5,269 nucleotides of DNA from HGM13006 sp964518645. GTDB taxonomy: Bacteria > Bacillota > Clostridia > Oscillospirales > Oscillospiraceae. The stretch spans positions 1 through 5,269 of the forward strand of contig CAZFGL010000146.1 in NCBI GenBank assembly GCA_964518645.1. The letters are read 5' to 3'. Made by a program: the position numbers and the translations under genes. This document shows, piece by piece, positions 5,215-5,269 of this stretch. The notes beneath the pieces were generated by a model. It had not been told where the DNA came from and made no database searches. It saw only the letters and a list, made by a program, of their open reading frames with translations. How positions within the stretch are numbered: position 1 is the stretch's first letter; the number at the start of each line of letters is the position of its first letter.

Positions 5215-5269
5215 GGAGATGTATCGAAGTGGTCGTAACGAGGCTGACTCGAAATCAGTTGACGGGTCA
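5215..5269 (+). tRNA. tRNA-Ser(CGA), 3' part cut off by window edge
   Basis: The visible parts fit a class II serine tRNA: acceptor 5' strand GGAGATG (5215-5221), the TA of positions 8-9, and a D arm with stem TCG/CGA (5224-5226 with 5239-5241) around a loop containing GGT. The anticodon stem is GCTGA/TCAGT (5243-5247 with 5255-5259, one G-T pair), with the seven-base loop CTCGAAA, giving anticodon CGA, which reads UCG serine codons. A long variable arm then begins with TGA/TCA (5260-5262 with 5267-5269), as expected for tRNA-Ser. The T arm and 3' acceptor strand fall beyond the window, so integrity and CCA encoding cannot be checked. Confidence 0.93.

Noticed and set aside
1..5269. Mobile element, CRISPR array, toxin-antitoxin or defence system
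   Set aside because: No transposase, integrase, direct-repeat array or paired small toxic/antitoxic genes are seen; gene order and composition look like an even chromosomal segment. The tRNA could be an integration site, but its 3' end lies outside the window.

Overview
The window reads as a chromosomal segment from a Gram-positive, low-to-mid GC anaerobe-type bacterium, most likely class Clostridia (an Oscillospiraceae/Lachnospiraceae-like gut Firmicute). This rests on the strong AGGAGG-type Shine-Dalgarno sites, the intrinsic terminators with T-tracts, the style of the MetK and RluA proteins, and a small DUF6514-like protein of a type I associate with Clostridia. It is an inference from family recognition, not a phylogenetic result. 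All genes lie on the + strand and coding is dense. The longest non-coding gaps are about 100-115 bases, and each holds a terminator, a promoter or both.

Layout. (1) Bases 1-1045: the 3' nine-tenths of metK (S-adenosylmethionine synthetase), closed by a strong intrinsic terminator at 1052-1099. (2) Bases 1102-4111: an extended -10 promoter (1102-1130) drives a tight four-gene unit. It encodes an ArsC/Spx-like thioredoxin-fold protein without its catalytic cysteine, a small helix-hairpin-helix (Cdd1-like) protein, a PaaG-like crotonase-fold acyl-CoA isomerase/hydratase, and a large FAD-dependent dehydrogenase of the COG2509 type. The junctions are a 10-base overlap, a 3-base gap and an 8-base overlap. 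The unit ends at an intrinsic terminator (4115-4161). (3) Bases 4215-4484: a stand-alone 89-residue protein resembling DUF6514. (4) Bases 4485-5182: a sigma-A-like promoter and a short RluA-family pseudouridine synthase with a GTG start. (5) Bases 5172-5269: a promoter whose perfect TTGACA -35 box lies inside the last codons of the rluA-type gene, followed by the 5' part of a tRNA-Ser(CGA), cut by the window edge.

How the genes fit together. metK, the pseudouridine synthase and the tRNA are housekeeping functions for methylation and RNA. The central four-gene unit is the least explained part. It combines a probably non-catalytic thioredoxin-fold protein, a nucleic-acid-binding-type HhH protein, an acyl-CoA enzyme and a flavoprotein of unknown substrate. 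The crotonase and flavoprotein genes overlap, so they are probably co-translated, but no recognised pathway joins all four. I see no mobile element, CRISPR array, phage gene or defence system, and nothing that I would call a new system with confidence.
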